NCBI RefSeq assembly: GCF_014207985.1
Contig: NZ_JACHMI010000001.1
Span: 11,515,001 to 11,579,000, forward strand
Length of the DNA: 64,000 nt
Direction of reading: 5' to 3'
Source: Nonomuraea rubra
GTDB taxonomy: Bacteria > Actinomycetota > Actinomycetes > Streptosporangiales > Streptosporangiaceae
Shown: positions 29,037 through 37,630 of the stretch, piece after piece
How the letters are laid out: each line of letters opens with the position of its first letter
How positions within the stretch are numbered: the first letter of the stretch is position 1
Translations under genes and position numbers: made by a program
Notes under the pieces: generated by a model
The model's input: the letters and a program-made list of their open reading frames with translations, nothing else
Database searches by the model: none
What the model was told of the DNA's origin: nothing

Positions 29037-29810
29037 TTACTTGGGCTGGAAGCGGATGCCGCCGTCGAAGCGGATGACCTCGGCGTTCATGTAGTCGTTC
29101 TCGACGAGCGACCTGACCAGGTGGGCGAACTCGTCGGCCCGGCCCATGCGCTTGGGGAAGACCACCGGCGCCACCAGCTTGGCCTTGAACTCCTCGGAGT
29201 TGGGCGAGAAGCCGTAGATGGGGGTGTCGATGATGCCGGGGCAGATCGTGTTCACGCGTACGCCGATGGCGGCCAGGTCGCGGGCGGCGGGCACGGTCAT
29301 GCCCACGATGCCGCCCTTGGAGGCCGAGTAGGCGAGCTGCCCCGTCTGCCCCTCCAGCGCGGCCACGGACGCCGTGTTGATCACCACGCCGCGCTGGCCG
29401 TCGGCGTCGGCCGGCTCGGTCTTGGCGATGGCGGCCGCGGCGATGCGCATGAGGTTGAACGTGCCGATCAGGTTGACCTCGATGACCTTGCGGTAAGTGG
29501 CCGGGTTGTGCGGGTTGCCGTCACGGTTGACCGTACGCTCGGCCCAGCCGATGCCGGCGCTGTTGACCACCACGCGCAGCGGCTTGCCGGTCGCCACGGC
29601 GGCGTCCACGGCCGCCTGCACCTGCTCGTCGTCGGAGACGTCCGTCTTGGCGAAGACGCCGCCGATCTCGTCGGCGACGGCCTTGCCGCGCTCCTCGTTG
29701 AGGTCGGCGATGACCACGGTGGCGCCCGCCTGGGCCAGCAGGCGGGCCGTGGCCTCACCGAGGCCGCTGGCGCCGCCGGAGATGATTGCTGCAGATCCGT
29801 TCACGTCCAT
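29037..29810 (-). CDS. SDR oxidoreductase, 3-hydroxyacyl-CoA dehydrogenase type 2-like
   Basis: 257 residues. The nucleotide loop is SGGASGLGEATARLL, with IADLNEERG favouring NAD. NSAGIG, the Ser in NTASVAA and YSASKGGIVGMT complete the SDR catalytic set. The long insertion TVNRDGNPHNPATYRKV and the PVVFPKRMGRADEFAHLV tail resemble the HSD10 group that oxidises 3-hydroxyacyl-CoA. Neighbouring enoyl-CoA hydratase fits this role. Confidence 0.88.
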   Translation of the reverse strand: MDVNGSAAIISGGASGLGEATARLLAQAGATVVIADLNEERGKAVADEIGGVFAKTDVSDDEQVQAAVDAAVATGKPLRVVVNSAGIGWAERTVNRDGNPHNPATYRKVIEVNLIGTFNLMRIAAAAIAKTEPADADGQRGVVINTASVAALEGQTGQLAYSASKGGIVGMTVPAARDLAAIGVRVNTICPGIIDTPIYGFSPNSEEFKAKLVAPVVFPKRMGRADEFAHLVRSLVENDYMNAEVIRFDGGIRFQPK

Positions 29811-29857
29811 GGCTGGACCCTAACCCGCAGACCGAATGAAGTTCTACTCGGGGCCGG

Positions 29858-30196
29858 TTAAATCTCACCCACGGCGGTGTCCACGTCGGAGTACACCTTG
29901 ATCCGCCGGTCCAGGCCGGTCGTGCGGAGGATGCGCGCCACCGGCGCCTGCGGCGCCGCCAGGGACACGCCGCCGCCCTCCCCCGTGGCCAGCCGCCAGG
30001 CCTCGATCAGCACCGACAGGCCGCTGGAGTCCATGAACGACAGTTGCTGGAGATCGAGCACGAGCCGCGCGCTGTCCTGCTTGATGGCGTCACGCACCTC
30101 GTCACGCAGGAACGGTGCGGTGAACAGGTCAAGCTCTCCCTCGACGGCCACCACCACGGCGTCGCCCAGGGCGTGTCGCGCAAGCCGCAGCTTCAT
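29858..30196 (-). CDS. STAS-domain anti-sigma factor antagonist
   Basis: 112 residues, a single STAS domain. The conserved phosphorylation site is FMDSSGLSVLIEA. Such proteins release a sigma factor by binding its anti-sigma kinase and are switched off by Ser phosphorylation. No anti-sigma gene adjoins it. Its kinase/phosphatase could be encoded elsewhere, possibly the SpoIIE-HATPase protein in this window. GAGGAGGGG before ATG 30196 fixes the start. Confidence 0.9.
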   Translation of the reverse strand: MKLRLARHALGDAVVVAVEGELDLFTAPFLRDEVRDAIKQDSARLVLDLQQLSFMDSSGLSVLIEAWRLATGEGGGVSLAAPQAPVARILRTTGLDRRIKVYSDVDTAVGEI

Positions 30197-30381
30197 GGGC
30201 CCCTCCTCGATGAGCCACTGTACTTCGACATCCCCGGATACCGGGCATGCACAAACTACGAAAAGTCGGATGCAGGAGAACAAGGCGGGCCTAAACGCGT
30301 ACCAAACGCCCCGTCAAGAGCCATGCTCCGGGTTTCTACCCATCTCGCCGCCCATGCCCTTGCCTGGGAGGCCAGATTGCT

Positions 30382-31119
30382 TCAGCCGGTGGGGATCGCG
30401 AAGCCGTACGGGAGCTCCAGCCGGTGCCGGGCCAGCAGGTCGGCGTCGGCCAGCAGCTCGCGGGTGGGCCCGTCGGCGGCGATCACGCCGCCGGACAGGA
30501 TGAGCGAGCGCTCGCACAGCTCCAGCGCGTACGGCAGGTCGTGCGTGACCATGAGCACCGTCACGTCGAGGGAGCGCAGCACCTCGGCCAGCTCCCTGCG
30601 GGCCGCCGGGTCGAGGTTGGAGGAGGGCTCGTCGAGCACCAGGATCTCGGGCGCCATGGCCAGCACCGTCGCCACCGCGACCCGGCGCCGCTGCCCGAAC
30701 GACAGGTGGTGCGGCGGCCGGTCGGCGGCCTCCAGCATGCCCACCCGGTCCAGCGCGTCCTTGACCACCCGGTCCAGCTCCTCGCCGCGCAGGCCCGCGT
30801 TGGCGGGGCCGAAGGCCACGTCGTCGCGGACCGTGGGCATGAAGAGCTGGTCGTCGGGGTCCTGGAAGACCAGGCCGACGCGCTGCCTGACCTCCTTGAG
30901 CGTGTCCTTGCGCACCGGCGTGCCGGCCACGGTGACGCTGCCGTGCCCGGCGGTGAGAATGCCGTTGAGATGCATCACGAGCGTGGTCTTGCCGGCCCCG
31001 TTCGGGCCGAGCAGGGCCACGCGCTCGCCACGGCCGATCGTCAGGTCCACCCCGAACAGTGCCTGGGTGCCGTCCGGATAGGCGTAGGCGAGCTGCCGGA
31101 CTTCGAGAGAGTTCACCAC
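30382..31119 (-). CDS. cbiO: Cobalt/nickel ECF transporter ATPase
   Basis: 245 residues. Walker A GPNGAGKTTL, Q-loop VFQDPDDQLF, signature LSFGQRRRVAVA and Walker B ILVLDEPSSNLD. This is the energy subunit of an energy-coupling factor importer. Its start overlaps the end of the CbiQ gene by 7 bases, and the order CbiMN-Q-O is typical of cobalt/nickel transporters. Confidence 0.93.
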   Translation of the reverse strand: MVNSLEVRQLAYAYPDGTQALFGVDLTIGRGERVALLGPNGAGKTTLVMHLNGILTAGHGSVTVAGTPVRKDTLKEVRQRVGLVFQDPDDQLFMPTVRDDVAFGPANAGLRGEELDRVVKDALDRVGMLEAADRPPHHLSFGQRRRVAVATVLAMAPEILVLDEPSSNLDPAARRELAEVLRSLDVTVLMVTHDLPYALELCERSLILSGGVIAADGPTRELLADADLLARHRLELPYGFAIPTG

Positions 31120-31868
31120 GTTAGTCCCCAGATGGCGAGGGCGACGGCGGGCAGGGCGAGGGCGGTCCCCCAGTGGGTGGCGGACGCTCGCAGCTCCTGG
31201 ATGACCGGCATCTGCCCCGAGTAGCCGCGGCTGAGCATGGCGAGGTGCACGCGCTCGCCCCGCTCGTACGAGCGGATGAACAGCGCCCCGGCCGACCGCG
31301 CGATCACCGGGACGTGCCGGAGGTTACGCGCCTCGAACCCGCGCGACTCCCTGGCCACCCGCATCCGCCGCATCTCCTCCACGATCACGTCCAGGTACCT
31401 GAGCATGAACATGGCGATCTGCACCAGCAGGCTCGGCAGCCGCAGCCGCTGCGCCCCCAGCAGGATGGCCCGCGGCTCCGTGGTGGCCGCCAGCAGGATG
31501 GACGCCACCACGCCCAGCGAGGCCTTGGCCAGGATGTTCCAGGCCGCCCAGAGGCCGGGCACGCTCAGCGAGAGCCCCAGCATCTCGGTCCGCTCCCCCA
31601 GCCCGACGACCGGGATGAGGAACGCGAACAGCACGAACGGCACCTCGATCACCATGCGCCGCAGCACGTACGCCGCCGGCACCCTGGCCGCCACCGCGAC
31701 GCCGCCCAGCAGGACGGCGTACGCGGCGAACGCCCAGAACCGCTCGCGCGGCGTGGCCACCACCACGAGCGCGAAGGCGAAGACCGCCAGCAGCTTGCAC
31801 TGCGGCGGCAGCCGGTGCACGACCGACTCGCCCGGCAGGTAGAGCCGGTGGTGGTGCCCAGCGCCCAC
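31113..31868 (-). CDS. cbiQ: Cobalt/nickel ECF transporter transmembrane subunit
   Basis: 251 residues with about five membrane helices and the two coupling motifs of T-components, here RRMRVARESRGFEAR and LAMLSRGYSGQMP. These transmit ATPase motion to the metal-binding subunit. The gene begins 3 bases after the CbiMN stop and overlaps cbiO. Confidence 0.92.
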   Translation of the reverse strand: MGAGHHHRLYLPGESVVHRLPPQCKLLAVFAFALVVVATPRERFWAFAAYAVLLGGVAVAARVPAAYVLRRMVIEVPFVLFAFLIPVVGLGERTEMLGLSLSVPGLWAAWNILAKASLGVVASILLAATTEPRAILLGAQRLRLPSLLVQIAMFMLRYLDVIVEEMRRMRVARESRGFEARNLRHVPVIARSAGALFIRSYERGERVHLAMLSRGYSGQMPVIQELRASATHWGTALALPAVALAIWGLTW

Positions 31869-31871
31869 GAA

Positions 31872-32873
31872 TCACACCCTGATCTTGTTACGGCTTCGCG
31901 CGACCCAGGCCACGGCCCCGGCGATGAGCAACACCAGACCGACGCCGATGATCCCGGCCACGCCGACGGGAATCCCGCCCACCTCACCGTAGTCGGCCAG
32001 CGCCCACTCCCCGAACAGGTGGTCGGCCGCCTGGTCGATGAAGCCCTTGTTCTCGGCCACCGCCTCCAGCCCGTCGGGCGAGGACGAGGCGAAGAAGGAG
32101 ACGAGCCCGGCCAGCACCAGCGTCACGCCGACGCCGCCGAGCAGGAACGGCTTGAGCGCGCCGCCGATGGCCACCGGCCGCTCCTCGCCGGCGACCGTGG
32201 TCGTGCCCTCGGCGCCGCGCAGTTCCAGCGGCTTGGCCAGGCCGCGGGCGCCGTACACGAGGTCGGGCCGGACGGCCAGGACGGCGCCGACGGTCACCGC
32301 GGTGATCAGGCCCTCACCGATGCCGATCAGCAGGTGCACGCCGCCCATCGCGGCCGCCACCGTGCCGACCTCGATCGGCGCGGTGCCGCCGATCCAGAAC
32401 AGCAGCGTGAACACCAGCGCCGAGGCAGGCACCGAGATCAGCGCGGCCAGGAACGCCGCCACCACGACCTTCCCCCTGGCCATGGACGTGACCAGCCGGA
32501 AGACGCCCCAGCCGACGAGCACCGTGACGATGCCCATGATCGTGATGTTGATGCCGAGCGCCGTCAGCCCCCCGTCGGCGAAGAACACGCCCTGCACCAG
32601 CAGGACCACGGCCATGCACAACACTCCTGTGTACGGCCCGACGAGTATCGCGGCCAGCGCGCCGCCCAGCAGGTGGCCGCTGGTGCCGGCGGCGACGGGG
32701 AAGTTGAGCATCTGCACGGCGAAGATGAACGCGGCGACGAGCCCGGCCATGGGCGCGGTGCGGTCGTCGAGCTCGCGCCGCGCCCCGCGCAGGCAGACCG
32801 CGACGCCGGCGGCCGCGACGACGCCGGCCGAGATGGATGTCACCGCGTTGAAGAAGCCATCGGGTACGTGCAC
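31872..32873 (-). CDS. cbiM: Fused CbiM-PDGLE/CbiN metal-binding subunit of the ECF transporter
   Basis: 333 residues. The CbiM/NikM part begins MHVPDGFFN, giving the Met-His N-terminus that binds the metal in this family. Further motifs are AVQMLNFPVAAGTSGHLLGG and GEGLITAVTVG. The C-terminal part (about 245-333) has two helices and SSSPDGLEAVAENKGF, a PDGLE/CbiN-type module often encoded separately. The GTG at 32873 is chosen because GGAGG lies five bases upstream and the N-terminal His must be residue 2. An in-frame ATG at 32918 would bury it. Confidence 0.92.
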   Translation of the reverse strand: MHVPDGFFNAVTSISAGVVAAAGVAVCLRGARRELDDRTAPMAGLVAAFIFAVQMLNFPVAAGTSGHLLGGALAAILVGPYTGVLCMAVVLLVQGVFFADGGLTALGINITIMGIVTVLVGWGVFRLVTSMARGKVVVAAFLAALISVPASALVFTLLFWIGGTAPIEVGTVAAAMGGVHLLIGIGEGLITAVTVGAVLAVRPDLVYGARGLAKPLELRGAEGTTTVAGEERPVAIGGALKPFLLGGVGVTLVLAGLVSFFASSSPDGLEAVAENKGFIDQAADHLFGEWALADYGEVGGIPVGVAGIIGVGLVLLIAGAVAWVARSRNKIRV

Positions 32874-32885
32874 GGCTGCCTCCAG

Positions 32886-32936
32886 GAAGAGGACGGTCTC
32901 CGAGAAGAGGACGGACAAACGGTCCTACTTTAGGAC
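32886..32936 (-). promoter_or_regulatory. Upstream region of the metal transporter with inverted and direct repeats
   Basis: A perfect palindrome GTCCTA-CTT-TAGGAC lies at 32922-32936, and two GAAGAGGACGG copies start at 32886 and 32904 (18 bases apart). The gap before the transporter is only 92 bases, too short for a cobalamin riboswitch, so a DNA-binding metal sensor is more likely. The regulator is not identified. Confidence 0.45.
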
Positions 32937-32965
32937 ATCGTCTTGCACCTGCACATAGATGGCAA

Positions 32966-34774
32966 TTACCGGAGAATTCTTCTGAGCAGGCTCGCCGCCG
33001 TCAGCCGCCGCACCACCGCGCTCAGCCGCCCCTTCCCCGAGGTCGTGTACGGCCGCACGGTCCTGAGCAGGGCCGCCCCCCACCACCGGCGTGGCCCCGC
33101 CACCGTATCCGTCTCGATCCTGAACCGCGCGGGCGGCCCGCCCAGATCGAGCTCCAGGTAGGCGTCCCAGGTGCCGGGCGTCAGCTTCCCGACCGCGGGC
33201 CTGGCCGTGAACCCGCCCCCGGGCAGCGCCACCACGCGCTCGGCCCGCTCGCGCCCGGTACGCCGCTCCCGCCACACGACCCGCTTGACCGCCGAGGTGG
33301 GCGGGGTGGTGCCGGCCACGGTGACCTCGCCGTCCATCAGCAGCCGGTGCCCGAGCGCCCAGCGCATCCTGATCAGCCGCACCGCGCCGGGCACCGCGAC
33401 GACGTGACCGCCCACGTCGATGCTGAGGTTCCCGTTGTCCCTGGTGAAGTAGGGCAGGGCCACGACGCCGCCGATCATCCGGGGCCGCGGCCTGCCGATG
33501 CCGCTGTCGCGGTCGGCCCCGAGCCTGCCGAGCCGGATCACGCCCTCGATCTCGACCGCGACCCGCAGGTCCCAGACGCCGGAGTCGAGCGTGCCGGCGT
33601 CCACCCTGGCGGTGAACTCGCCGCCCTTCCGCTCGGCCGGCACCACCAGCTCCCTGTCGGGGTCGTGCCTGGCGCGCAGCACCACGGCCAGGCCGTCGTC
33701 CCTGGTGATCCCGGCGAGCCTGGCGGCGCCCGTCACCACCAGGTGCTCGCCCTCCCAGCGCAGCCCGGTCAGCCGGCGCCGCACGGTGGCGCTCTCGATG
33801 CGGGCCAGGCGCAGGAGGCGGTCGATGTCGTCCAGGGCGCCGGCCCGCTGCCGGTCGATGGTGTTGAGCCGCTCGTGGACGCCGGGGGTGTACCACTCCT
33901 CGCACAACGCGGCGACCTCGCGCGCGATGTCCTTGCGGCGCACGTCGTCGCTGTCCAGGAACACGGCCCCGAGCTGGGTGAAGATGTCGAGCCTGAAGTG
34001 CCTGCGCAGCAGGTGGTCGCGCAGCGGGCCGGGCTCGACGTGCCGGGCCATCAGCCGGATGGGCTCGCGGATCATGGCCAGCCAGGCCAGCGGGTCCCTG
34101 CTGCCGGGCTGCTGCATGATGCTGCTGCCGTCGGGCCTGGAGACGAGGTGGTAGCAGTCGTGGTCGGCCACCACGGAGATCGCCCGGGCGTGGCAGTAGG
34201 CGTGCACGGTGAAGAGGATGTCCTCCCCGACCAGCATGCCCTCGCCGAACCTGATGCGGTGGCGGACGAGCAGCTCCCTCCTGAACAGCTTGAAGCAGCT
34301 CAGGCTGTTGTAGACGTTGCTGTCGCCGAGCTGCACCCGGTCGGCGCCACGCGCGAACATCGACACGGGCGCCCGCCTGCCATGGCCGACGATCTTGCCG
34401 AGGACGATGTCGGTGTCGTTGCGGTCGGCGACGGCGACCATGCGTTCGAGCGCCTCGGGGCCGAGGTGGTCGTCGGCGTCGCAGAAGAAGACGTAGCGGC
34501 CGGTGGCGTGCTCGATGCCGACGTTGCGCGGCCGGCCCGCGCCGCCGCTGGCCTCGATGTGCACCACCTTGACGCTGCCCGGGTGGTAGCTGGCGTAGAG
34601 GTCGAGGAGCTCGCCGCTGCCGTCGGTGGAGCCGTCGTCCACGACGACGAGCTCCTTCTTCACGCGCTGGACGAGCGCGGAGGTGAGGCACCGGTCGAGG
34701 AAGGCCCGGCAGTTGTGAACGGGGATCACGACGCTGACGTCGACCGCGTCGTCCTCGTCGCCTGCCCCGCGCAT
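32966..34774 (-). CDS. Family 2 glycosyltransferase with TarS-like C-terminal domains
   Basis: About 602 residues. The GT-A domain shows SVVIPVHNCRAFLDRCL, VVDDGSTDGS and the metal-binding CDADDHLG. The remaining ~270 residues are beta-rich and resemble the linker and Ig-like modules after the catalytic domain in wall-teichoic-acid transferases such as TarS. It probably decorates a cell-wall polymer. ATG 34774 has GGAG eight bases upstream; an in-frame ATG at 34807 lacks a good site but cannot be excluded. Confidence 0.85.
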   Translation of the reverse strand: MRGAGDEDDAVDVSVVIPVHNCRAFLDRCLTSALVQRVKKELVVVDDGSTDGSGELLDLYASYHPGSVKVVHIEASGGAGRPRNVGIEHATGRYVFFCDADDHLGPEALERMVAVADRNDTDIVLGKIVGHGRRAPVSMFARGADRVQLGDSNVYNSLSCFKLFRRELLVRHRIRFGEGMLVGEDILFTVHAYCHARAISVVADHDCYHLVSRPDGSSIMQQPGSRDPLAWLAMIREPIRLMARHVEPGPLRDHLLRRHFRLDIFTQLGAVFLDSDDVRRKDIAREVAALCEEWYTPGVHERLNTIDRQRAGALDDIDRLLRLARIESATVRRRLTGLRWEGEHLVVTGAARLAGITRDDGLAVVLRARHDPDRELVVPAERKGGEFTARVDAGTLDSGVWDLRVAVEIEGVIRLGRLGADRDSGIGRPRPRMIGGVVALPYFTRDNGNLSIDVGGHVVAVPGAVRLIRMRWALGHRLLMDGEVTVAGTTPPTSAVKRVVWRERRTGRERAERVVALPGGGFTARPAVGKLTPGTWDAYLELDLGGPPARFRIETDTVAGPRRWWGAALLRTVRPYTTSGKGRLSAVVRRLTAASLLRRILR

Positions 34775-35098
34775 CTCCACCACTCCACAGTCACGTAGCG
34801 CCGTCATCCCGTCTCAGTATGTGACGAGTGCGGGTGCCCGTGGGGGGCGATCGCGGCGTCTCGTTCTCACTGCTTTGGCGGCCTTGGAGATTCACGGCAT
34901 TCCACCGATAAGCAGCGGGATCTCCGCCAAATACCTCATTCAACCGGCACCGAATGAGTTTCAGGGAGGAGGATTTCCTCCCCGGGAGAGGATTTATCTC
35001 CGCCGGGTTCATTACGCCACCACCGCGCACCTTCGGTGATCCCGGCCCCGGAGTTGCGCGTCTACAGTTAGGCAACCTTGACCGGGAGGTGGCGGGAA
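34775..35098. other. Intergenic stretch, no convincing gene
   Basis: About 324 bases between two divergent genes. It is noticeably AT-richer than its surroundings (ATACCTCATTCAACCGG). It contains a short hairpin GGAGGA..TCCTCC near 34970 and CATTC-N10-GAATG near 34940. It presumably holds promoters for the glycosyltransferase and the coiled-coil gene. I see no coding bias. Confidence 0.5.
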
Positions 35099-35458
35099 AT
35101 GGGATCTGATCTCTGCAGCGGAACGGCCGACGGCTCGGCCGTGCACACTGCCGAGTTCATCGTCTCCTCGGCGCGGCTGACGGAGCTGCACGAGTGCTCC
35201 GCGGTGCTGCGCCGCACGAGGGCGCGGGCCGAAGAGATCGTGGACGAGGCTCGCGCGCTGCTGGCCGAGGCCGAGCGACATGGCGACACGAAACGCGCGT
35301 ACCTGCTGCGCGACCAGCTCGAACAGGCACGCGAGAGGTACGGGCAGGTGCTAAGCGCGTACCTGTTGTTGTCCCGCAGGATCAGCGAGGAGCGGCAGGA
35401 GATCCTGCGGGCGCACATGGACCGGGATCGGCTGCAGGGGTTGTCAGGTGCTGCCTGA
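35099..35458 (+). CDS. Small coiled-coil protein
   Basis: 119 residues that I do not recognise. Residues 25-115 are almost wholly helical and charged (RTRARAEEIVDEARALLAEAE, RISEERQEILRAHMDRDR), suggesting a coiled coil. GGGAGG lies nine bases before ATG 35099. It is followed after 18 bases by the ClpX-type zinc finger gene, so the two are likely one transcript and may act together. Confidence 0.75.
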   Translation: MGSDLCSGTADGSAVHTAEFIVSSARLTELHECSAVLRRTRARAEEIVDEARALLAEAERHGDTKRAYLLRDQLEQARERYGQVLSAYLLLSRRISEERQEILRAHMDRDRLQGLSGAA

Positions 35459-35476
35459 CGGAGCTACCGTCAGGTC

Positions 35477-35842
35477 ATGCCTGACTGGAAAGAGAACCTC
35501 CATTGCTCCTTCTGTCACAAGAAGAGCGGGGACGTGAGCAAGTTGATTGCCGGGCCCGGCGTACACATTTGTGACGAATGTGTCGGGCTGTGCGTAGAAA
35601 TCCTCGAACAGGAACGGCTCGCCGCTTCCACCGAACCGCGCCTTCCCGCCTGGGAAACCATGACCGTCGAGCAAATTCTCGAACATCTCCCGAAAATCGC
35701 CGCCGTACAGGCACAGGTGGACGACAACCTACGCGACTGGGTGGCGCACCTCCGCTCCCGGGACGTCAGCTGGGAGCGCGTCGGCGCCGCCCTCGGCATG
35801 ACTCGCCAGTCCGCGTGGGAACGTTTCAGGAGCGAAACCTGA
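35477..35842 (+). CDS. ClpX-type C4 zinc finger fused to an HTH-like domain
   Basis: 121 residues. The N-terminus is a ClpX-type zinc finger with Cys10, Cys13, Cys32 and Cys35 ([22 protein letters not shown]). It lacks any AAA+ ATPase. The C-terminus (about 95-120) has a sigma-like helix-turn-helix, [20 protein letters not shown]. In ClpX the finger dimerises and binds adaptors and substrates; here it could direct DNA binding or interact with Clp proteins. This role is inferred. Confidence 0.8.
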   Translation: MPDWKENLHCSFCHKKSGDVSKLIAGPGVHICDECVGLCVEILEQERLAASTEPRLPAWETMTVEQILEHLPKIAAVQAQVDDNLRDWVAHLRSRDVSWERVGAALGMTRQSAWERFRSET

Positions 35843-35898
35843 GGCGTTGTGAACCTCTGTGGCATATGGGGCGTCCTAAACTCTAGGGAGGCCCGATC

Positions 35899-36003
35899 AT
35901 GCACGTCCTGGACGACGTCGCGCCCGATCTCGAACGGCTCCGCCTTGAGCTGATCCTGATCCAGGCGCTGCACGAAGAGGCGGAGCGGCTGGCCGCCGAC
36001 TGA
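35899..36003 (+). CDS. 34-residue helical peptide
   Basis: Short ORF beginning MHVLDDVAPDLERLRLE, predicted as one amphipathic helix. A strong GGGAGG lies seven bases before the ATG. A perfect 15-bp terminator begins five bases after the stop. These two signals support a real small gene. It lies 56 bases after the ClpX-type finger gene and may belong to its operon. Function unknown. Confidence 0.6.
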   Translation: MHVLDDVAPDLERLRLELILIQALHEEAERLAAD

Positions 36004-36007
36004 ACGG

Positions 36008-36046
36008 GCTCCAGCTCCCCGGGGCACACCACCGGGGAGCTGGAGC
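36008..36046. terminator. Bidirectional terminator
   Basis: A perfect 15-bp stem, GCTCCAGCTCCCCGG / CCGGGGAGCTGGAGC, with a 9-base loop lies between the small peptide gene and the convergent CHRD gene. Confidence 0.85.
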
Positions 36047-36064
36047 AGGGGGCCGGCGCCGCGA

Positions 36065-36538
36065 TCAGCCGAGCTGACCCCTGATGGCGCCGGCCGGGAA
36101 CCTCTTGTTGTGCACGTTGGCGTAGTAGAGGTGCGGCCACTTCACGATGCCGCGCAGCTCCCTGAAGGTGAGCGTGGTGGCGGCGTTCCTGGCGTTCTGG
36201 TGTCTGACCGCCTTGACGCAGCCGCGCGCGAAGCCCTTCGCGGGAGCCTTGAGCGTGACCACGATGGGGCCGGCCACACCCTTCCTGCCCCGATGGATGT
36301 GGGCCATGGTGGCGGGCCTGATCTTGCGGGCGGTGATGACGTAGCACAGCCGCCCGCGGCTCACCTCGTAGGCGAACACGCCGGAGCCGTTACGGTCGCC
36401 GGGACCGGGGACCTCCTGCTTGCCGTTCATCGCGACCCGCCGCGCGTTGGCGGCGGCGTCAGCCGAAGCGGGGAGCGCCACGAGGGTGGTGAGGGTGGCA
36501 GCGGCGGCCAGGCCGGCTGCTGCCAGTTGTCTGAGCAT
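36065..36538 (-). CDS. Secreted CHRD-domain protein
   Basis: 157 residues. The signal peptide (MLRQLAAAGLAAAATLT) ends near ASADAA. The CHRD domain reads MNGKQEVPGPGDRNGSGVFAYEV, cited in parts, then AHIHRG, VTLKAP, YYANVHNKRFPAGAIRGQL. CHRD domains occur in chordin and in many secreted bacterial proteins of unknown function. AGAGGA nine bases upstream supports this ATG. Confidence 0.9.
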   Translation of the reverse strand: MLRQLAAAGLAAAATLTTLVALPASADAAANARRVAMNGKQEVPGPGDRNGSGVFAYEVSRGRLCYVITARKIRPATMAHIHRGRKGVAGPIVVTLKAPAKGFARGCVKAVRHQNARNAATTLTFRELRGIVKWPHLYYANVHNKRFPAGAIRGQLG

Positions 36539-36682
36539 GGGATGGATTCCTCTCCCATCGGTCTTCAGGACACCCTTCCGCACGGTTGCGCGGGACGCCC
36601 GGTTCGCGGGGTAAGGGGAAAACCTCCCTCCGGTAAGAGGGCTTACTGGATGCCGGCGCGGCGGGGCGTAAGATCCGGAGCC

Positions 36683-37630
36683 ATGCTGCGCTGCGCCGTG
36701 CTGGACGACTATCAGGATGTGGCCCTCGGCCTGGCCGACTGGTCCCGGGTGCGGGTGGAGAGCTTCCGCGAGCACTTCAGCCGCCAGGACGACCTCGTGG
36801 CCGCGATCCACGACTGCGAGATCGTCGTCGCCATGCGGGAGCGCACGCCGTTCCCGGCCGAGATGTTCGACCGGCTGCCGAACCTGCGCCTGCTCGTCAC
36901 CACCGGCATGCGCAACGCCTCCATCGACATGGCGGCGGCGCGGGAGCACGGCGTCACCGTCTGCGGCACGGGCAGCATCGCCACGCCGCCGGTCGAGCTG
37001 ACCTGGGCACTCATCCTCGGCCTGGCCCGCCACCTGGTGCCCGAGTCGGCGGCCATGCGCGCGGGCGGGCCCTGGCAGCACACGATCGGCACGGACCTGC
37101 ACGGCCGCACGCTCGGGCTGGTCGGCCTGGGCAAGATCGGCCAGGGAGTGGCGGCGGTCGGGCGGGCGTTCGGCATGGACGTCGTGGCGTGGAGCGCGAA
37201 CCTCACCGAGGAGCGGGCCGCGGCCGGCGGCGCCCGCCTGGCTCCCGACCTCGACGCGCTGCTGACCGGCTCCGACCTCGTCTCGATCCACGTCGTGCTC
37301 GGCGACCGGACGCGCGGGCTCATCGGCAAGCGGGAGCTGGCGCTGATGAAGCCCACCGCCTATCTCATCAACACCTCCCGGGCGGCGATCGTCGACCAGG
37401 ACGCGCTGGCCGCGGCACTGCGGACGAGGCGGATAGCCGGGGCCGGGCTGGACGTGTTCGACCAGGAGCCGCTGCCCGAGGGGCACGAGTTCCGCACGCT
37501 GCCGAACGTGCTGGCCACGCCGCACCTCGGGTACGTGACGGAGCTGAACTACGGCACCTACTTCCGCGAGGCCGTCGAGGACATCGACGCCTTCATCGAC
37601 GGTGCCCCGATCAGGGTCCTGTCACTCTGA
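36683..37630 (+). CDS. D-2-hydroxyacid dehydrogenase family protein
   Basis: 315 residues. The NAD-binding motif is LGLVGLGKIGQGVAAVG. The catalytic Arg lies in INTSRAAIVDQ, the Glu in LDVFDQEPLPEGH and the His in ATPHLGYVTE. The family reduces 2-keto acids or oxidises D-2-hydroxyacids; the exact substrate is not clear. The last nine bases overlap the convergent CGNR gene. Confidence 0.9.
   Translation: MLRCAVLDDYQDVALGLADWSRVRVESFREHFSRQDDLVAAIHDCEIVVAMRERTPFPAEMFDRLPNLRLLVTTGMRNASIDMAAAREHGVTVCGTGSIATPPVELTWALILGLARHLVPESAAMRAGGPWQHTIGTDLHGRTLGLVGLGKIGQGVAAVGRAFGMDVVAWSANLTEERAAAGGARLAPDLDALLTGSDLVSIHVVLGDRTRGLIGKRELALMKPTAYLINTSRAAIVDQDALAAALRTRRIAGAGLDVFDQEPLPEGHEFRTLPNVLATPHLGYVTELNYGTYFREAVEDIDAFIDGAPIRVLSL

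Noticed and set aside
32874..32965. Possible cobalamin riboswitch before the cobalt/nickel transporter
   Set aside because: The gap is only 92 bases and lacks the conserved B12-box pattern. It shows palindromic and direct repeats instead.
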